Shown in pieces: positions 6,029 through 14,352 of a stretch of DNA of 49,867 nt. Source of the stretch: a virus; IMG/VR virus record IMGVR_UViG_3300032223_002956, positions 1 through 49,867 of that record. One strand, written 5' to 3'. Position 1 is the stretch's first letter. Each line of letters begins with the position of its first letter. Made by a program: the position numbers and the translations under genes. The notes beneath the pieces were generated by a model, which did no database searches, was not told the DNA's origin, and worked only from the letters and a program-made list of their open reading frames with translations.

Positions 6029-7861
6029 ATGAAACCTGCAGCCCTGTTCGACGTTGAGTTGTATCGCAATTTTTTCCTCGTTCTCTTCAAACGCAAACTC
6101 GACGGCCGGCGGTTCAGGTTCCAGATTTCCCCCAACCAGAAGCTGGATGTTGACGGGCTCCTGCACGTCATGCGAAACCATCTTCTGGTTGGGTTCAACT
6201 CGATGGAATACGACATCCCGATGATCCAGTTAGCGATCAAAGGGGTGCCAATCAACGAGCTGAAATGGGCATCCGACGACATCATCGTTCACGGCATGAA
6301 ACCGCGCGACTTCGCTGCGAAGTACGAGTTACCGCGCCCGACGTGGGACCACATCGATCTTCGACCGATCGCGCCTCTCAGCACGTCGCTGAAAGCCTAC
6401 GCTGGCCGGTTGCACGCACCAAAGCTGCAGGATCTGCCGATTGACCCGAACAAGCTGATCACGGCGGAAGAAGCGTCAACGCTCGTCGAATATTGCTGCA
6501 ACGATCTCGACAACACCGAACTGCTGTTCGACGAACTGTCGGCCCAGATTGAGCTGCGCGTCGAGCTCAGCAAAGAGTACGGCCAGGATCTGCGCAGCAA
6601 GTCTGACCCGCAGGTTGCCGAGAAGGTGATCTCGGAAGAGGTGAAGCGCATCAACCGGGTCAACCCCGGGCGCCCGCAGGGTCTCGAGGGAACCACCTTC
6701 AAATACCGGATACCCGAGTACGTGAACTACCGTCTGCCGCAACTCAAGACGATGCTCGACATCGTCCGCGAAGCCGAGTTCCGGGTGGCCGATGGTGGCA
6801 AGGTGATAATGCCCCCGAAGCTGGAAGGGTACGAGATTCGCATTGGCGGGAGCACCTACCGGATGGGTATCGGGGGCCTCCACAGTTCTGAGCATTGCAT
6901 CGGATATACGGCCAGCGAGAAGGTGCTGCTGATCGACCGCGATGTGGCCAGCTTCTACCCGAGAATTATTCTGAACCAGGGTCTGTACCCGGCGCACCTC
7001 GGGCCGGCGTTTCTCACGGTGTATCAGTCGCTCGTCGAGCGGCGTTTGGTAGCCAAGAAGGCGAAGAACACGACCACCGCGGAGTCGCTGAAGATCTCAA
7101 TCAACGGCACTTTCGGCAAGCTGGGCAGCATGTGGAGTGTGCTCTACGCGCCGGATCTGCTGATCCAGGTTACGCTGACCGGCCAGTTGAGTCTGCTGCT
7201 CCTGATCGAGATGGTGGAGGCAGTCGGAATCCAGGTTGTGTCGGCCAATACTGACGGCATCGTCATGCGCTGCCCGACGGTGCTTCAGCCGCTGCTCGAC
7301 GATGTCATCGCGAAGTGGGAGAAGCTGACGAATTTCGAGACCGAAGAGACCCAGTACAGTGCCATTTACTCGAAAGATGTCAACAACTACCTGGCTATTA
7401 AAACAGACGGCAAGGTGAAGGGTAAGGGGCTCTACGCGAACCCGTGGGAGAAGGAAGGTGCCAACATCTTCAAACTCCACAAGAACCCGTCGACCACCAT
7501 CGTGATTGAGGCCATGGTTGCGCTGCTCCGCGACAACATCCCCCTGTCGAAGACGATTCGCGAGTGCCGGGACATTCGCAAGTTCCTCGCGGTGCGGAGC
7601 GTGACAGGGGGAGCGCATTCGAAGGGTGAGTATTTGGGGAAGGTCGTGCGCTGGTACTACTCCACGTCGACGGTCCAGAACATTCTCAACTACGAGAAGT
7701 CGGGCAACAAGGTGCCGAAGACCGACGGCGCGAAACCGCTCATGGAATTGCCGGCGGAGTTCCCGACAGATGTGAATTACAAGTGGTACGAGCGTGAGGC
7801 GCAAGCCGCTCTGGGTGCGATTGGCTACGCCCAGCGCACGCTGTTTGATAAGGCAGCTTAA
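6029..7861 (+). CDS. Family B DNA polymerase with 3'-5' exonuclease
   Basis: The replicative polymerase candidate, 610 aa. Exonuclease motifs: DVE at 8-10, GFNSMEYD at 55-62 and YCCNDLD at 155-161. Polymerase motif A is DRDVASFYP (303-311), motif B is KISINGTFG (355-363) and motif C is SANTDGI (405-411). Motif C has Asn in place of the first Asp and Gly in place of Ser of the classical DTDS; the catalytically essential second Asp is kept. The protein is shorter than most family B enzymes, and no terminal-protein insertion is evident. It directly abuts the DUF5664 gene and is followed by AGGAG and a 32-aa ORF. It probably works with the primase at 10109 and the SSB-like protein at 9112. Confidence 0.9.
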   Translation: MKPAALFDVELYRNFFLVLFKRKLDGRRFRFQISPNQKLDVDGLLHVMRNHLLVGFNSMEYDIPMIQLAIKGVPINELKWASDDIIVHGMKPRDFAAKYELPRPTWDHIDLRPIAPLSTSLKAYAGRLHAPKLQDLPIDPNKLITAEEASTLVEYCCNDLDNTELLFDELSAQIELRVELSKEYGQDLRSKSDPQVAEKVISEEVKRINRVNPGRPQGLEGTTFKYRIPEYVNYRLPQLKTMLDIVREAEFRVADGGKVIMPPKLEGYEIRIGGSTYRMGIGGLHSSEHCIGYTASEKVLLIDRDVASFYPRIILNQGLYPAHLGPAFLTVYQSLVERRLVAKKAKNTTTAESLKISINGTFGKLGSMWSVLYAPDLLIQVTLTGQLSLLLLIEMVEAVGIQVVSANTDGIVMRCPTVLQPLLDDVIAKWEKLTNFETEETQYSAIYSKDVNNYLAIKTDGKVKGKGLYANPWEKEGANIFKLHKNPSTTIVIEAMVALLRDNIPLSKTIRECRDIRKFLAVRSVTGGAHSKGEYLGKVVRWYYSTSTVQNILNYEKSGNKVPKTDGAKPLMELPAEFPTDVNYKWYEREAQAALGAIGYAQRTLFDKAA

Positions 7862-7875
7862 GGAGAAAAAAGACA

Positions 7876-7974
7876 ATGAAATTAAGAGACCTCCCACTCT
7901 GGATCTGTGTGCGGTGGCAGATCTGGTGTGACGATCTGCTCCGCGAACTGCGTGAGGCTGGATGGATTCGCTGA
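7876..7974 (+). CDS. 32-aa microprotein
   Basis: A short ORF with a good ribosome binding site (AGGAGA at 7861-7866, 9 nt before ATG 7876). Translation: MKLRDLPLWICVRWQIWCDD followed by a short charged tail ending in GWIR. It is Trp-rich (five Trp) and amphipathic. Its stop at 7972-7974 overlaps the next gene's start at 7962, so its translation may drive that of the nuclease. Function unknown; it could be a leader peptide for translational coupling. Confidence 0.55.
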   Translation: MKLRDLPLWICVRWQIWCDDLLRELREAGWIR

Positions 7975-8462
7975 TCGACGATCCGTTCGCCGGCCCCGCG
8001 CGGCGGAAGCCGACCACGTACACCGAGAAGGATCTCTGGCGCGACATCCGCAAGCACCTCACACCCCCTGAGCACGAGTGGGAACGGGTCGAGAATGCGG
8101 TCAGTCAGGGGATGAGTGACGTGGTTGGAATAAAAAATTGCGTGGTTGCCTGGACTGAGTTGAAAGTCTTCAAATTCAACAAGTTGTGCTTTCAGCCCAG
8201 CCAGCGACCGTGGATCCTGCGGTGGTCACGAGCCGGCGCACGGGTCTTTATCGTGGCTCGAAATTTGGAGCAACTGGTAATCTTTCCTGGTAGGCAGATC
8301 GAGGCGCTTTACGACGCACGCGTCGCCTACACGAAGGGCCATCCCAACGGCACCGCGGACGCTGAGGCAATCAAGCGACTGGCGTGCTTCACAACTCACA
8401 AACCATTTGATTGGCCAGGGCTCAGCAGAGTCCTGTTTGGAGGACGTATTGTCACAACCTGA
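7962..8462 (+). CDS. PD-(D/E)XK nuclease, VRR-NUC/Holliday-junction resolvase-like
   Basis: The 166-aa product carries Glu44 in RVENAVSQGMSDVVG, Asp53, and Glu66-x-Lys68 in AWTELKV, followed by QPSQRPWILRW and an RVFIVAR strand. This is the usual order of the restriction-endonuclease fold in phage VRR-NUC-type resolvases (E, D, ExK, Q-R-W). It likely cleaves branched or junction DNA arising in replication and recombination. It lies between polymerase and recombination-type genes. It overlaps a 32-aa ORF upstream and the next gene downstream. Confidence 0.75.
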   Translation: MDSLIDDPFAGPARRKPTTYTEKDLWRDIRKHLTPPEHEWERVENAVSQGMSDVVGIKNCVVAWTELKVFKFNKLCFQPSQRPWILRWSRAGARVFIVARNLEQLVIFPGRQIEALYDARVAYTKGHPNGTADAEAIKRLACFTTHKPFDWPGLSRVLFGGRIVTT

Positions 8463-9102
8463 TCCACTTTCCGACTTCGCGGCGGCTGAAGATCTCGCCA
8501 GTCTCTACGAGGAGATCGCAGAGAAGCCCTCGCAACCCAGTGACGAGCAGTTGAAGGGTATCGCGAACATTGCGGCCGAGATGCAGCGCCTTGAGCGGCA
8601 AATCGCTCATCGCTCAAAGATCCTCCAGGACGACAAAGACGCTCTGGCGCAGATTCAAACGCGGACGTTGCCCGAAGCCATGCAAGCCGTCGGCATGAAG
8701 AAGTTCACACTGCTTGATGGGTCGGTGGTCGAAGTTAGCGACAACATCTACTCCCAGCTCAGCCAGATCGGTGAAGCGGAAGCGTTCGACTGGCTCGAAA
8801 GCACCGGCAACGCAGCGATCATCAAGCAGACCATGCTGGTCGATTTCCCCCGCGCGGCGAACTCGGCGGCCGAAGCGGAGCGGCAGCAGAAGATCGAGGA
8901 ACTCAGCACCGAACTGCAGACGCGGGGCCTCGAATTCGACGTCAAGAAAAACATCCACGCGAGCACGCTGAAAGCCTTCGTGAAGCGCCAGGTTGAAGCC
9001 GAGCGCAACCCGATGTACGACGGGCCGCGAATTCCCCGGAAGCCGTTCGGAATATTCGAACAGCCGACAGCCACTATCAAACCGCCCAGGAAGGGCAATT
9101 AA
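8449..9102 (+). CDS. Conserved phage DNA-metabolism protein with coiled coil
   Basis: TTG 8449 is chosen over upstream 8407 because GGAGG (8439-8443) lies 5 nt before it; this gives 217 aa. A helical region (residues 30-75, MQRLERQIAHRSKILQDDKD) leads into KKFTLLDGSVVEVSD and EAFDWLESTGN, a layout I recall from unnamed siphovirus replication-module proteins next to SSB-like genes. The later block LKAFVKRQVEAERN also recurs in those proteins. No catalytic motif. It is likely an accessory of the recombination or replication machinery, since resolvase and SSB-like genes flank it. Confidence 0.65.
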   Translation: MSQPDPLSDFAAAEDLASLYEEIAEKPSQPSDEQLKGIANIAAEMQRLERQIAHRSKILQDDKDALAQIQTRTLPEAMQAVGMKKFTLLDGSVVEVSDNIYSQLSQIGEAEAFDWLESTGNAAIIKQTMLVDFPRAANSAAEAERQQKIEELSTELQTRGLEFDVKKNIHASTLKAFVKRQVEAERNPMYDGPRIPRKPFGIFEQPTATIKPPRKGN

Positions 9103-9111
9103 GGAGAGCGA

Positions 9112-10020
9112 ATGAAAACCAAACCGAATGCGGCGGAAACTGCCGTCGTTGAAGAAGTGAACGACATCGTTGTCGTCGAGACGCAGGGAGCAGTCGTTGA
9201 CACGGCTATCGGCGACTTGATGTGGGAAGAGTTTGCTGGTCAGGGTAACGAGAACGTCAAACCCAGCGATCTGCAGACCCAATACCTCGCGATTATCGAA
9301 GGTAGCAGCGATCTGGTGAAGCGCGGCTCGGCGAGTTACAACAAGAACGCGAAGCCCGGGGACATCGTCAACACCGTCACCGGCGACGTCTACAGCGGCG
9401 AAGACGGCATCATCTTCATCCCCTGCTATTACTCGACCGAATACGTCACCTGGTTGAACAAGCGGGTCATCGACCGCAATGCCGTCGGCTCTCCGAAGGC
9501 TCTGGCTGTCGTGAAGGCGAACAAGCGCAACCCACCCAGCAAGCCCGGGGCAACCGGTCGCCTGACTGACCCTGACGGCCCCGAGGGTAACGAGTTCACC
9601 GAGACTGCTTACCACGTCGGCTTCCTTCTGCGCCCCGGCAGCATCGACGTCACTCGCGTGACGATCTCGATGACGTCCACGCGCCTGAAGAAGTCGAAGC
9701 GCCTGAACACGCTCATCGACAACGCTCGCATCCAGGTCGGTAATCCGCCGCGCGAAGTGCAGCTTCCGCGTTTCGGTCAGGTTTACCAGATCACCGTCAG
9801 CCCCGAGACGAACAACTCCACCGGCGATCAGTATTACGTCTGGGAGCCGAAGTTCCTCATGCCGGTCAGCGACCGTCGCCTGTTGCTGAAGGCGAAGGAG
9901 TACCACGAGTTCTGCGTCGCCAATGGCGTCCAGGCGCCGCCCGATGAGTCTGCAGCGCCCGAGGCCGATGGTGGCGCGGGTCACGCGCCCGCCGGTCAGT
10001 CCGACGACGTTCCGTTCTAA
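9112..10020 (+). CDS. SSB-like phage protein with acidic C-terminal tip
   Basis: The 302-aa product is preceded by AAGGAGAGCG. Its central block (KPGDIVNTVTGDVYSGEDG then IIFIPCYYSTEYVTWL) is a pattern seen in conserved phage replication-module proteins. The C-terminus is Ala/Gly/Pro-rich and ends SDDVPF, the acidic-hydrophobic tip used by single-stranded DNA-binding proteins to recruit partners. I infer ssDNA binding or a related scaffold function; an OB fold cannot be confirmed by eye. The perfect terminator at 10042-10080 follows, so this is the last gene of the polymerase transcription unit. Confidence 0.6.
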   Translation: MKTKPNAAETAVVEEVNDIVVVETQGAVVDTAIGDLMWEEFAGQGNENVKPSDLQTQYLAIIEGSSDLVKRGSASYNKNAKPGDIVNTVTGDVYSGEDGIIFIPCYYSTEYVTWLNKRVIDRNAVGSPKALAVVKANKRNPPSKPGATGRLTDPDGPEGNEFTETAYHVGFLLRPGSIDVTRVTISMTSTRLKKSKRLNTLIDNARIQVGNPPREVQLPRFGQVYQITVSPETNNSTGDQYYVWEPKFLMPVSDRRLLLKAKEYHEFCVANGVQAPPDESAAPEADGGAGHAPAGQSDDVPF

Positions 10021-10041
10021 ACGCCTGTTTCAAAGTAGTGC

Positions 10042-10080
10042 GCGGCCATTGTTCCTTAATCGGGCAATGGCCGCTTTTTA
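10042..10080 (+). terminator. Rho-independent terminator
   Basis: A perfect 10-bp stem (10042-10051 with 10065-10074) and 13-nt loop TTCCTTAATCGGG are followed by TTTTT. The loop closely matches that of the terminator at 16536. Confidence 0.9.
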
Positions 10081-10108
10081 GTCTCACATTTCCTCAACGG
10101 GAGCATGA

Positions 10109-11659
10109 ATGACACCAGACTCAACACCTCTAAAGGACACTATGGCAACTGGGTTGATGAAGGTGTTCACCGGCTACACCAAGGCCCACGGGGTGTATGG
10201 CGCGCTCGCCGCGGAACCCGATGAGAACGGCAAGATTCTCGGCAAGCTCCGCAAGACGGTTCGCGAGGACGTGACCCTCGCAAAATTCGAGGCCCATGTC
10301 GCCGGCGAGAACGGGATTGGCATCATCCCCATTCGCGAAGACAACAGCGTGTGGTGGGGCGCGATTGACGTCGACATCTACGACGGGTTTGAGCACCGGG
10401 AAATGGCGCTCCGCGTCGCCCGCCTCAAACTCCCCCTGGTTACCTGCCGAACGAAGTCAGGGGGATGCCACCTGTATTGCTTCGCTGCTGAGCCGGTTCC
10501 GGCCGCGAAGATGATCTCCAAGTTGCGGGACATCAGAGCCCACTTAGGGTTTCATCCCGATACCGAAATTTTCCCCAAGCAGCACACGGTGAAGTGCGAA
10601 GAGGGCGACCTTGGCTCCTGGATCAACATCCCCTATTTCAACGGGATGCTCGGTCTACGCTATGCGTTCAGCCCCAAAGATGGCGACCCGCTGTCGCTCG
10701 AGGATTTCCTCGCGACGGTCGAAGAGCAGCGCGCGTCGGTCGACTGGTTTTCGAGACCCCTCATCACCTCGCTGGATATTCCGCAGGGGCCGCCATGCCT
10801 TCAGCACCTCGTGCAGCTCGGTTTCCCCCCGGGGACGCGCAATCAGGGGTTGTTCAACCTGGCCGTCTATGCGAAGAAGTCGAACCCGGAAGGCTGGGAA
10901 GCGACCGTCGACGAGATGAACCAGAAGTACATGACCCCTCCCCTCGGTTCCGAGGAAGTGGCCACAGTCATCAAGTCGCACAAGAAGAAAGACTTCAGCT
11001 ACCGCTGCGGCGATCAGCCGATTGCGTCGCACTGCAACTCCGAACTTTGCAGGACGCGCCGCTACGGTGTCGGCCAGAGTAACGTGAACCTGCCGACTTT
11101 CGGGCGCCTCGCGCAGCTCGTCACAAGCCCTCCGTTGTGGTTTTGGGAGGTGAATGGCGCGCGCATTGAACTGACGACCAACGAACTACAGGATCCGGTT
11201 GCGTTCCAGCGGAAGTGTATGGAGAAGATCCGCGTCATGCCGCCCATCCCGAAGCGGGATGTCTGGTCGGCGCTCGTCAACGAGAAGATGATGGACCTCG
11301 ACATTATCCCCGCGCCGGCCGAGGCGTCACCCGAAGGTCAGTTCTGGGAGCACGTCGAGACGTTCTGTACGCGCACGAAGGCAATGACGCGCGACGAGAT
11401 GCTCACCGGCCGACCGTGGACCGATGGTGGCCGCACGCACTTCCGCATGAAGGATTTGCTCATGTACTTCAAGCGGCAGCAGTTCAAATCGCTGACCGAT
11501 GCACAGATGACCAACCTTCTCAATCAGGCCGGGAGTCAGCACGGTCGGTTCAACCTGAAGGGCAAAACCTGCAACTGGATCAGCATTCCAGCGTTCGAAG
11601 TGCAGAGTGAGCCGCTCGATGTTCCGGAGAGTTTGAAGGTGGAGGCGAAAATCTTTTGA
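10109..11659 (+). CDS. Archaeo-eukaryotic-type primase/primase-polymerase
   Basis: The product has 516 aa; CGGGAG at 10098-10103 precedes the ATG. Residues 82-92 (WWGAIDVDIYD) carry the DxD metal-binding motif (Asp87, Asp89), followed by TKSGGCHLYCF (His121) as the S-x-H nucleotide motif, the order of AEP primases. The middle (GTRNQGLFNLAVYAKKSN) resembles the helical PriCT-type domain. A Cys cluster near residue 300 (YRCGDQPIASHCNSELC) looks like a zinc site. The C-terminal third has no clear ATPase motif, so the replicative helicase may be one of the later genes. It probably primes for the family B polymerase. Confidence 0.75.
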   Translation: MTPDSTPLKDTMATGLMKVFTGYTKAHGVYGALAAEPDENGKILGKLRKTVREDVTLAKFEAHVAGENGIGIIPIREDNSVWWGAIDVDIYDGFEHREMALRVARLKLPLVTCRTKSGGCHLYCFAAEPVPAAKMISKLRDIRAHLGFHPDTEIFPKQHTVKCEEGDLGSWINIPYFNGMLGLRYAFSPKDGDPLSLEDFLATVEEQRASVDWFSRPLITSLDIPQGPPCLQHLVQLGFPPGTRNQGLFNLAVYAKKSNPEGWEATVDEMNQKYMTPPLGSEEVATVIKSHKKKDFSYRCGDQPIASHCNSELCRTRRYGVGQSNVNLPTFGRLAQLVTSPPLWFWEVNGARIELTTNELQDPVAFQRKCMEKIRVMPPIPKRDVWSALVNEKMMDLDIIPAPAEASPEGQFWEHVETFCTRTKAMTRDEMLTGRPWTDGGRTHFRMKDLLMYFKRQQFKSLTDAQMTNLLNQAGSQHGRFNLKGKTCNWISIPAFEVQSEPLDVPESLKVEAKIF

Positions 11660-12342
11660 CAAAACCCAGACTATTGGATCTGTACTGCTGTGCAGGGGGA
11701 TGTTCCGCTGGATATGTTCGGGCGGGCTTTGATGTTGTAGGTGTAGATATCGAACCCCAACCGAAGTACCCATTTGAGTTCCATCAGGGTGATGCTATTC
11801 AGTTTCTCGTTGAACATGGGCACGAGTTCGACGCTGTTCACGCATCCCCCCCCTGCCAGGAATATAGCCAGAGCACGAAGACGTGGAAGGCTGAAGGACG
11901 AACTTATTCTGACTTGGTCGCGCTAACGAGAGAGGCTCTGCAGCGGTGCGGGAAACCTTACGTTATTGAGAATGTTCCAGGTGCCCCGTTGGTTGAGGCG
12001 ACGCTGTTGTGTGGAACGATGTTCGGTCTATCGATCTATCGCCACAGGTTGTTTGAAACGTCCTTTTCGTTAGAGCAACCGGAACACAAACCTCATTTGG
12101 TTCCACAGGCAAAGATGGGCCGTCTTCCGAAAGCTAATGAGTATATGCAAGTCGTAGGGCATTTCTCAGGAGTTCCTTTAGCGAAAAAGGTGATGGAACT
12201 ACCTTGGATGGGGCAACGAGAACTTGCTCAAGCTATCCCCCCAGCATATACGGAATATGTCGGGAAAGTGTTGCTCGAGAACTTGAATCGTCAACCATCA
12301 ACGTCGTTCTGGAGCATGCTCAAGCGTAAGCTGGCAGCGTAA
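11656..12342 (+). CDS. Small C5 cytosine DNA methyltransferase
   Basis: The 228-aa product starts at TTG 11656 (GGAGG at 11641-11645), overlapping the primase stop. Motifs: SAM-binding LDLYCCAGGCSAGY (7-20), catalytic SPPCQEYS with Cys67, YVIENVPG (motif VI, about 102-109), YRHRLFET (motif VIII), and a C-terminal AIPPAYTEYVG (motif X-like). There is little room for a classical target recognition domain, so specificity may be short or partner-supplied. Codon use looks more A/T-rich than in the neighbouring primase, which hints at separate acquisition. It likely protects phage DNA from restriction; a second C5 enzyme lies at 48122. Confidence 0.85.
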   Translation: MTKPRLLDLYCCAGGCSAGYVRAGFDVVGVDIEPQPKYPFEFHQGDAIQFLVEHGHEFDAVHASPPCQEYSQSTKTWKAEGRTYSDLVALTREALQRCGKPYVIENVPGAPLVEATLLCGTMFGLSIYRHRLFETSFSLEQPEHKPHLVPQAKMGRLPKANEYMQVVGHFSGVPLAKKVMELPWMGQRELAQAIPPAYTEYVGKVLLENLNRQPSTSFWSMLKRKLAA

Positions 12343-12358
12343 CTAAAAGGAGGGCCGA

Positions 12359-13921
12359 ATGGCACAAGTTCAAAAGCTGTTCGGTCCTCCAGGGACCGGC
12401 AAGACTACTCGCCTCCTCTCCATCATGGAAGAGCACCTGGCCGCCGGTGTGCGGTCGCAGGACATCGGCTATTTCAGTTTTACCCAAAAGGCTGCAGATG
12501 AGGCGCGGAAGCGCGCCATGCACCGTTTTGGGCTCGCGAAAGGGGATCTCCCATTCTTCCGGACCCTGCACTCACTGGTCTTCGGGCAGTTGAATCTGCG
12601 CCGCGACCAGGTGATGGGCGGGACACACTGGCAGGAGTTAGGTGATGCGCTTGGGCTGCGGTTTGAGGGCCGCACCCAGGTTGAGGATGGTTCCATGTAC
12701 GGGATGGGCGCGGCTGATCGATTGCGCTTTATTGAGTCCCTTTCGCGAGTGAGGAAGGAAAGTCTCGAGACAACCTGGTTGGGAGTCTACGAGGACGAAT
12801 TGAACTGGTGGGAGCTCGAGCGTTTCGCCCGGGCTTTGCGGATGTATAAAGACGGCCGCCGGCTGGTGGACTTCAACGACATGCTCGATGAATTCGTAGA
12901 GGTCGGCGACGCTGTCGTTCCCCGGTTGAAGGTGTTGATCGGCGACGAAATGCAGGACTTGTCGGTCTCTCAATGGCGAGTCTTTCGTGCAATTGCTGAA
13001 AAGGCTGAAATTATTTATATTGCTGGGGACGAGGAGCAAGCCATCTACGATTGGGCCGGGGCAGATCCTGGTGCCTTTTTGGACTTTCCGGTGGACAAAA
13101 TGGTGGTTCTGGATCAGAGCCATCGAGTGCCTTCAGCGGTGCATAAAGCGGCCTTGACCGTTTCTAGTCGGATTGTTCAGCGGCAAGAGAAGACTTGGCA
13201 CCCGAAACCCGGCGACCCGGGCGCGGTGCTCCGTTACCTCGATACATCGGACGTCGATCTGCACGAGGCTCCCGACTTCGCCGGCATCCGGCAGGAGAAT
13301 CCGAACGCACTCGAATGGCTTCTGCTCGCGCGCAACGGCTACATGCTCGCCGACCTCGAGCAGATGTGCCTCGAGGCGGGATACGCATTTTCGAGCGTGG
13401 GCCGGTCGCCGCTCGACTCGTCGGCGCTCAAGGCGATCTTAACCTGGGAGAAGCTTCGCAAGGGGCAACAGGCGACGGTCGCTGAGATTGATCTGGCGCT
13501 GAACTTTGTGTCGCAAAGCCACTTCCCACTTGACGCCAGGTCGACACTGAAATCCCAAGGCAAAATCCCCCTGGGTATGGGCGAACTCCAGCAGATCGGT
13601 CTCCGATGGCAGGGGGATGTGCCGGTGTGGTTTGAGGCGCTGACGGAGATTCCGGCCGAAGAGCGGGAGTACTTCATCGCGGCGCGCCGTCGCGGCGAAC
13701 GTCTCACGGCGAAGCCTCGGATCTCGATCTCGACGATCCATGCGGCGAAGGGTGGCGAGGCGCAGAATGTCCTGCTGCTGAGTGATCTGTCGACGAAGTC
13801 ATTCCAGTCGATGGAGCGGAACCCGGACAGCGAGGCTCGAGTTTTCTATGTCGCGATGACCCGCGCGCAACGTGCGCTGCACATCGTGGAACCCCGCAGT
13901 CACATGTTTTACCAGATGTAA
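12359..13921 (+). CDS. UvrD/PcrA-like superfamily 1 helicase
   Basis: The ATG is preceded by AAAAGGAGGG; 520 aa. Walker A GPPGTGKTT at residues 9-17, motif Ia FSFTQKAADEA near 40, Walker B LIGDEMQDLS near 199, motif III IAGDEEQAIYDWAGA, motif IV-like LDQSHRVP, STIHAAKGGEA (motif V) and FYVAMTRAQRAL (motif VI). This is a compact UvrD-type helicase without obvious nuclease domain, of a sort frequent in phages. It is a candidate replicative or repair helicase moving 3'-5' by family precedent. Confidence 0.9.
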   Translation: MAQVQKLFGPPGTGKTTRLLSIMEEHLAAGVRSQDIGYFSFTQKAADEARKRAMHRFGLAKGDLPFFRTLHSLVFGQLNLRRDQVMGGTHWQELGDALGLRFEGRTQVEDGSMYGMGAADRLRFIESLSRVRKESLETTWLGVYEDELNWWELERFARALRMYKDGRRLVDFNDMLDEFVEVGDAVVPRLKVLIGDEMQDLSVSQWRVFRAIAEKAEIIYIAGDEEQAIYDWAGADPGAFLDFPVDKMVVLDQSHRVPSAVHKAALTVSSRIVQRQEKTWHPKPGDPGAVLRYLDTSDVDLHEAPDFAGIRQENPNALEWLLLARNGYMLADLEQMCLEAGYAFSSVGRSPLDSSALKAILTWEKLRKGQQATVAEIDLALNFVSQSHFPLDARSTLKSQGKIPLGMGELQQIGLRWQGDVPVWFEALTEIPAEEREYFIAARRRGERLTAKPRISISTIHAAKGGEAQNVLLLSDLSTKSFQSMERNPDSEARVFYVAMTRAQRALHIVEPRSHMFYQM

Positions 13922-13930
13922 GGAGGCTCA

Positions 13931-14068
13931 ATGAAAGAAAAATGTCTGTGCGGTCACGAGAAGCGTGACCATTCTTCTGACCTGAAGCGGTGTTTGGTTG
14001 AGTCAGCCACTGAGCCCTGCGAGTGTGACGGTTTCTATGACGAACGCGACGATCCTACTCGGCCTTAA
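13931..14068 (+). CDS. 45-aa Cys-rich microprotein
   Basis: AGGAGG at 13921-13926 precedes ATG 13931. The product begins MKEKCLCGHEKRDHSSDLKR, then has further Cys residues (RCLVESATEPCECDGFY). The CxCGH...H...C...CxC order matches a family of tiny phage zinc proteins. It overlaps the next ORF (14037). Function unknown; metal binding is inferred from Cys/His spacing. Confidence 0.75.
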   Translation: MKEKCLCGHEKRDHSSDLKRCLVESATEPCECDGFYDERDDPTRP

Positions 14069-14336
14069 GTGTGTGTCCTGCGGCGGTCCCGCGGACAGCG
14101 AAGACCAGTTCCATGCCGGCGACATGCCGGCGATTGCAGTGTGCAAGAAGTGCAGAGGAGGTTCCAGTGGCGACGTCCAGAGAGCTCAGAAAACAGAAGA
14201 ACGAATTCAAACGCCGGAAGTACCGGAAAGGTGCCCTGGGTATCGTGAACCGGGCCGTCCGATTCGAGAAGAATTTCCGCGCGGCGCTCGAGAAGTCATT
14301 CACGCAGCCTGGGGCAGCTTGCTCTACGGGGTCTGA
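14037..14336 (+). CDS. Small zinc-ribbon protein
   Basis: From ATG 14037 the product starts MTNATILLGLKCVSCGGPAD and continues to CKKCRGG, a clear CxxC...CxxC zinc ribbon in the first 45 residues. Beyond about 14170 the frame overlaps the better-supported ORF at 14167-14352. Third-base composition there favours the other frame, so the last 55 residues here may be read-through of a shadow or a genuine overlap. It lies in a run of Cys-rich microproteins between two helicases. Confidence 0.5.
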   Translation: MTNATILLGLKCVSCGGPADSEDQFHAGDMPAIAVCKKCRGGSSGDVQRAQKTEERIQTPEVPERCPGYREPGRPIREEFPRGAREVIHAAWGSLLYGV

Positions 14337-14352
14337 TGTCTCCGCAGCTTGA
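14167..14352 (+). CDS. 61-aa basic protein
   Basis: GTG 14167 with AGAGGAGG at 14154-14161 starts a Lys/Arg-rich product (ATSRELRKQKNEFKRRKYRK then helical NFRAALEKSF). It is likely helical and nucleic-acid binding by charge. Most of its length overlaps the tail of the zinc-ribbon ORF, and it ends within the start of the SNF2-like gene. The strong ribosome site and G/C-rich third bases support translation. No homology is recognised. Confidence 0.6.
   Translation: MATSRELRKQKNEFKRRKYRKGALGIVNRAVRFEKNFRAALEKSFTQPGAACSTGSDVSAA

Noticed and set aside
8614-9984. Minus-strand ORF of 456 aa
   Set aside because: It is antisense to two genes with ribosome sites and good motifs; its composition (Arg, Leu, Val, Asp-rich) is typical of a shadow in G+C-rich DNA.
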